A DNA stretch of 64,000 nucleotides from Pseudomonas entomophila (GTDB lineage Bacteria > Pseudomonadota > Gammaproteobacteria > Pseudomonadales > Pseudomonadaceae). Within the stretch, counting starts at the first letter, position 1. Every line of letters begins with the position of its first letter. Both the position numbers and the translations under genes were made by a program. The notes below the pieces were generated by a model that was given only the letters and a program-made list of their open reading frames with translations, had not been told where the DNA came from and did no database searches. The DNA is taken from the NCBI RefSeq assembly GCF_029478665.1, contig NZ_JARPQB010000004.1, positions 178,504 to 242,503 of the forward strand. The letters are read 5' to 3'. Positions 63,082 to 64,000 of the stretch are shown piece by piece.

Positions 63082-63164
63082 TTCGCCGGCAAAGCCGGCT
63101 CCTACAGGTACCGCGTTGAAGCAGAACTTCACATCCGCCCCGTAGGAGCCGGCTTGCCGGCGAA
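63082..63164. repeat. REP palindrome pair, GCCGGCTTGCCGGC family
   Basis: TTCGCCGGCAAAGCCGGCTC and an inverted copy CGTAGGAGCCGGCTTGCCGG lie 25 bases apart in a 343-base gene-free stretch; the rest of that stretch is AT-rich and holds the palindrome described next. Confidence 0.88.
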
Positions 63165-63216
63165 CACAGACGCAAAAAAATTTCGCCTGGCTCGCTGCAA
63201 AGCAGTCATTAGAAAC

Positions 63217-63234
63217 AAATAGTTACAACTATTT
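63217..63234. promoter_or_regulatory. Perfect operator-like inverted repeat before the last MFS gene
   Basis: AAATAGTT-AC-AACTATTT is a perfect 8+8 inverted repeat in an AT-rich patch, 135 bases upstream of the MFS start. The form (ATAGTT...AACTAT) is like the operators of MarR/OhrR-type repressors. No regulator gene is adjacent within the window. Confidence 0.55.
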
Positions 63235-63368
63235 CAGAATTATTAAACGCCAGCCTTCGGCAAATACGAATACCCACCCCTCCCCGCATCTCCTACCCTG
63301 CAGCCAGCACACCGAACCGCGCCACGCGGCTTTCGGCCAGGTATCGACACAAGGACTGCGAGCAAGCG

Positions 63369-64000
63369 ATGCGTCAGGACATCTCCCTGGAAAAACTCGA
63401 CGAACCGGATGGCACCGACCAGGCCACCCGCCGCAAGGCCCTGGCTGCAGGCAGCCTCGCCCACGGCGTGCATGACGGCCTCACCGATGTGATCTACGTG
63501 CTGCTGCCCATCTGGCAGGCGGCCTTCGGCCTCAGCTACGCCCAGGTCGGCCTGCTGCGCGGCGCCTATGCCGGGATGATGGCCGGTTTCCAGTTGCTGG
63601 CCAGCCGGGGCGCACGCAAATGGGGCAGGCAGGCCCTGCTGGTCAGGGGCACCGCGCTGGCCGGTTTCGCCTACCTGCTGGCCGCGCAGGCCACCGACAT
63701 CACCCTGCTGTTGCTGGCCTTGATGATCGGTGGCCTGGGCGCAAGCACCCAGCACCCCCTGGCCTCGGCCCTGGTCTCGGATGCCTATGACGGCAGTGGC
63801 CGGGTCAAGCAGGCCCTGGCCCAGTACAACTTCGCCGGCGATATCGGCAAGGCCATCATTCCGGGGCTCACCGGTCTGGCGCTGGTGTACATCTCCTGGC
63901 AGACCAACGCCACCCTGCTCGGTGTGCTCGGCATCGCCGCCGCCTTCGCATTGTGGCTGCTGATGCCCAGGACCCAGGCCCACGACAAGGCCGGCAAGAA
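63369..64000 (+). CDS. MFS transporter, Fsr-like (3' end outside window)
   Basis: ATG 63369 opens a frame that runs out of the window after 210 residues. The visible part has helices beginning LAHGVHDGLTDVIYVLLPIW and LMIGGLGASTQHPLASALVS, and AQYNFAGDIGKAIIPGLTGL. The SLAHGVHDG and STQHPLASALVS stretches match fosmidomycin-resistance (Fsr) type MFS proteins, which export small drugs or metabolites. Completeness cannot be judged. A palindrome 135 bases upstream may regulate it. Confidence 0.8.
   Translation, partial: MRQDISLEKLDEPDGTDQATRRKALAAGSLAHGVHDGLTDVIYVLLPIWQAAFGLSYAQVGLLRGAYAGMMAGFQLLASRGARKWGRQALLVRGTALAGFAYLLAAQATDITLLLLALMIGGLGASTQHPLASALVSDAYDGSGRVKQALAQYNFAGDIGKAIIPGLTGLALVYISWQTNATLLGVLGIAAAFALWLLMPRTQAHDKAGK

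Overview
The window is GC-rich chromosomal DNA of a Pseudomonas, most likely of the P. putida group. The evidence is the gene content and order: a cpxR/cpxP-like/cpxA block beside yciB-yciI and trkH, a gbuR-gbuA-symporter block, plpD, recQ-UPF0149-ybaN, a Lap-type adhesin locus and an Aer-type receptor. About seventeen intergenic copies of Pseudomonas REP palindromes sharing the head TGTAGGAGC point the same way. I see no rRNA, tRNA, insertion sequence, prophage or CRISPR array. Comparisons with P. aeruginosa PAO1 and P. putida KT2440 are from memory, not from a search.

Layout. 1-6.5 kb: the 3' end of an aromatic aminotransferase gene, a 42-codon gene, and a 1,813-residue dermonecrotic-toxin-like protein whose C-terminus looks like a zinc deaminase toxin. 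6.6-13.5 kb: an MFS pump, a YdiJ-type FAD/Fe-S dehydrogenase with a divergent LysR regulator, and the aromatic amino acid permease AroP. 14.2-19.5 kb: a minus-strand run (PHP phosphatase, YciO, ScpA, ScpB, RluB) for chromosome segregation and RNA metabolism, divergent from yciB-yciI. 19.7-25 kb: a coiled-coil anchor protein, CpxR, a Spy/CpxP-like periplasmic protein, CpxA, a YdjA nitroreductase and TrkH. 25-36.7 kb: AraC regulators, an Mpo1-like protein, an HD phosphohydrolase, an LpxH-like phosphoesterase, an EamA exporter, a SelW-like protein, the type Vd patatin PlpD, a MarR regulator, RecQ, a UPF0149 protein and YbaN.

36.7-49.4 kb is a self-contained surface adhesion locus: a 2,350-residue RTX adhesin with a Lap-type N-terminal retention module and a candidate LapG site, transcribed divergently from its likely type I secretion system (TolC-like, ABC ATPase, HlyD-like). 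49.5-55.7 kb: TapT-like DTW protein, an Aer-type PAS chemoreceptor, then the guanidinobutyrate block (LysR, GbuA, Na+/solute symporter). 55.7-56 kb holds a small gene with an Anr-box promoter and a strong terminator, which resembles the hypoxia-induced sRNA locus sicX/PA1414. 56-64 kb: LysR plus divergent YbfB-type MFS, an EamA transporter, a small secreted protein, a BrnT/BrnA toxin-antitoxin pair with a palindromic operator, a DEAD-box helicase, a YbdG-like MscS channel and the start of an Fsr-type MFS gene behind a perfect 8-bp inverted repeat.

Most of the window is ordinary core genome. The points most worth following are the orphan deaminase-tipped toxin, the adhesin locus with a 14-bp leader hairpin, the sicX-like Anr-controlled small RNA/small protein, the CpxR box plus attenuator in the cpx block, and the operator-like palindromes at brnTA, marR and the last MFS gene.
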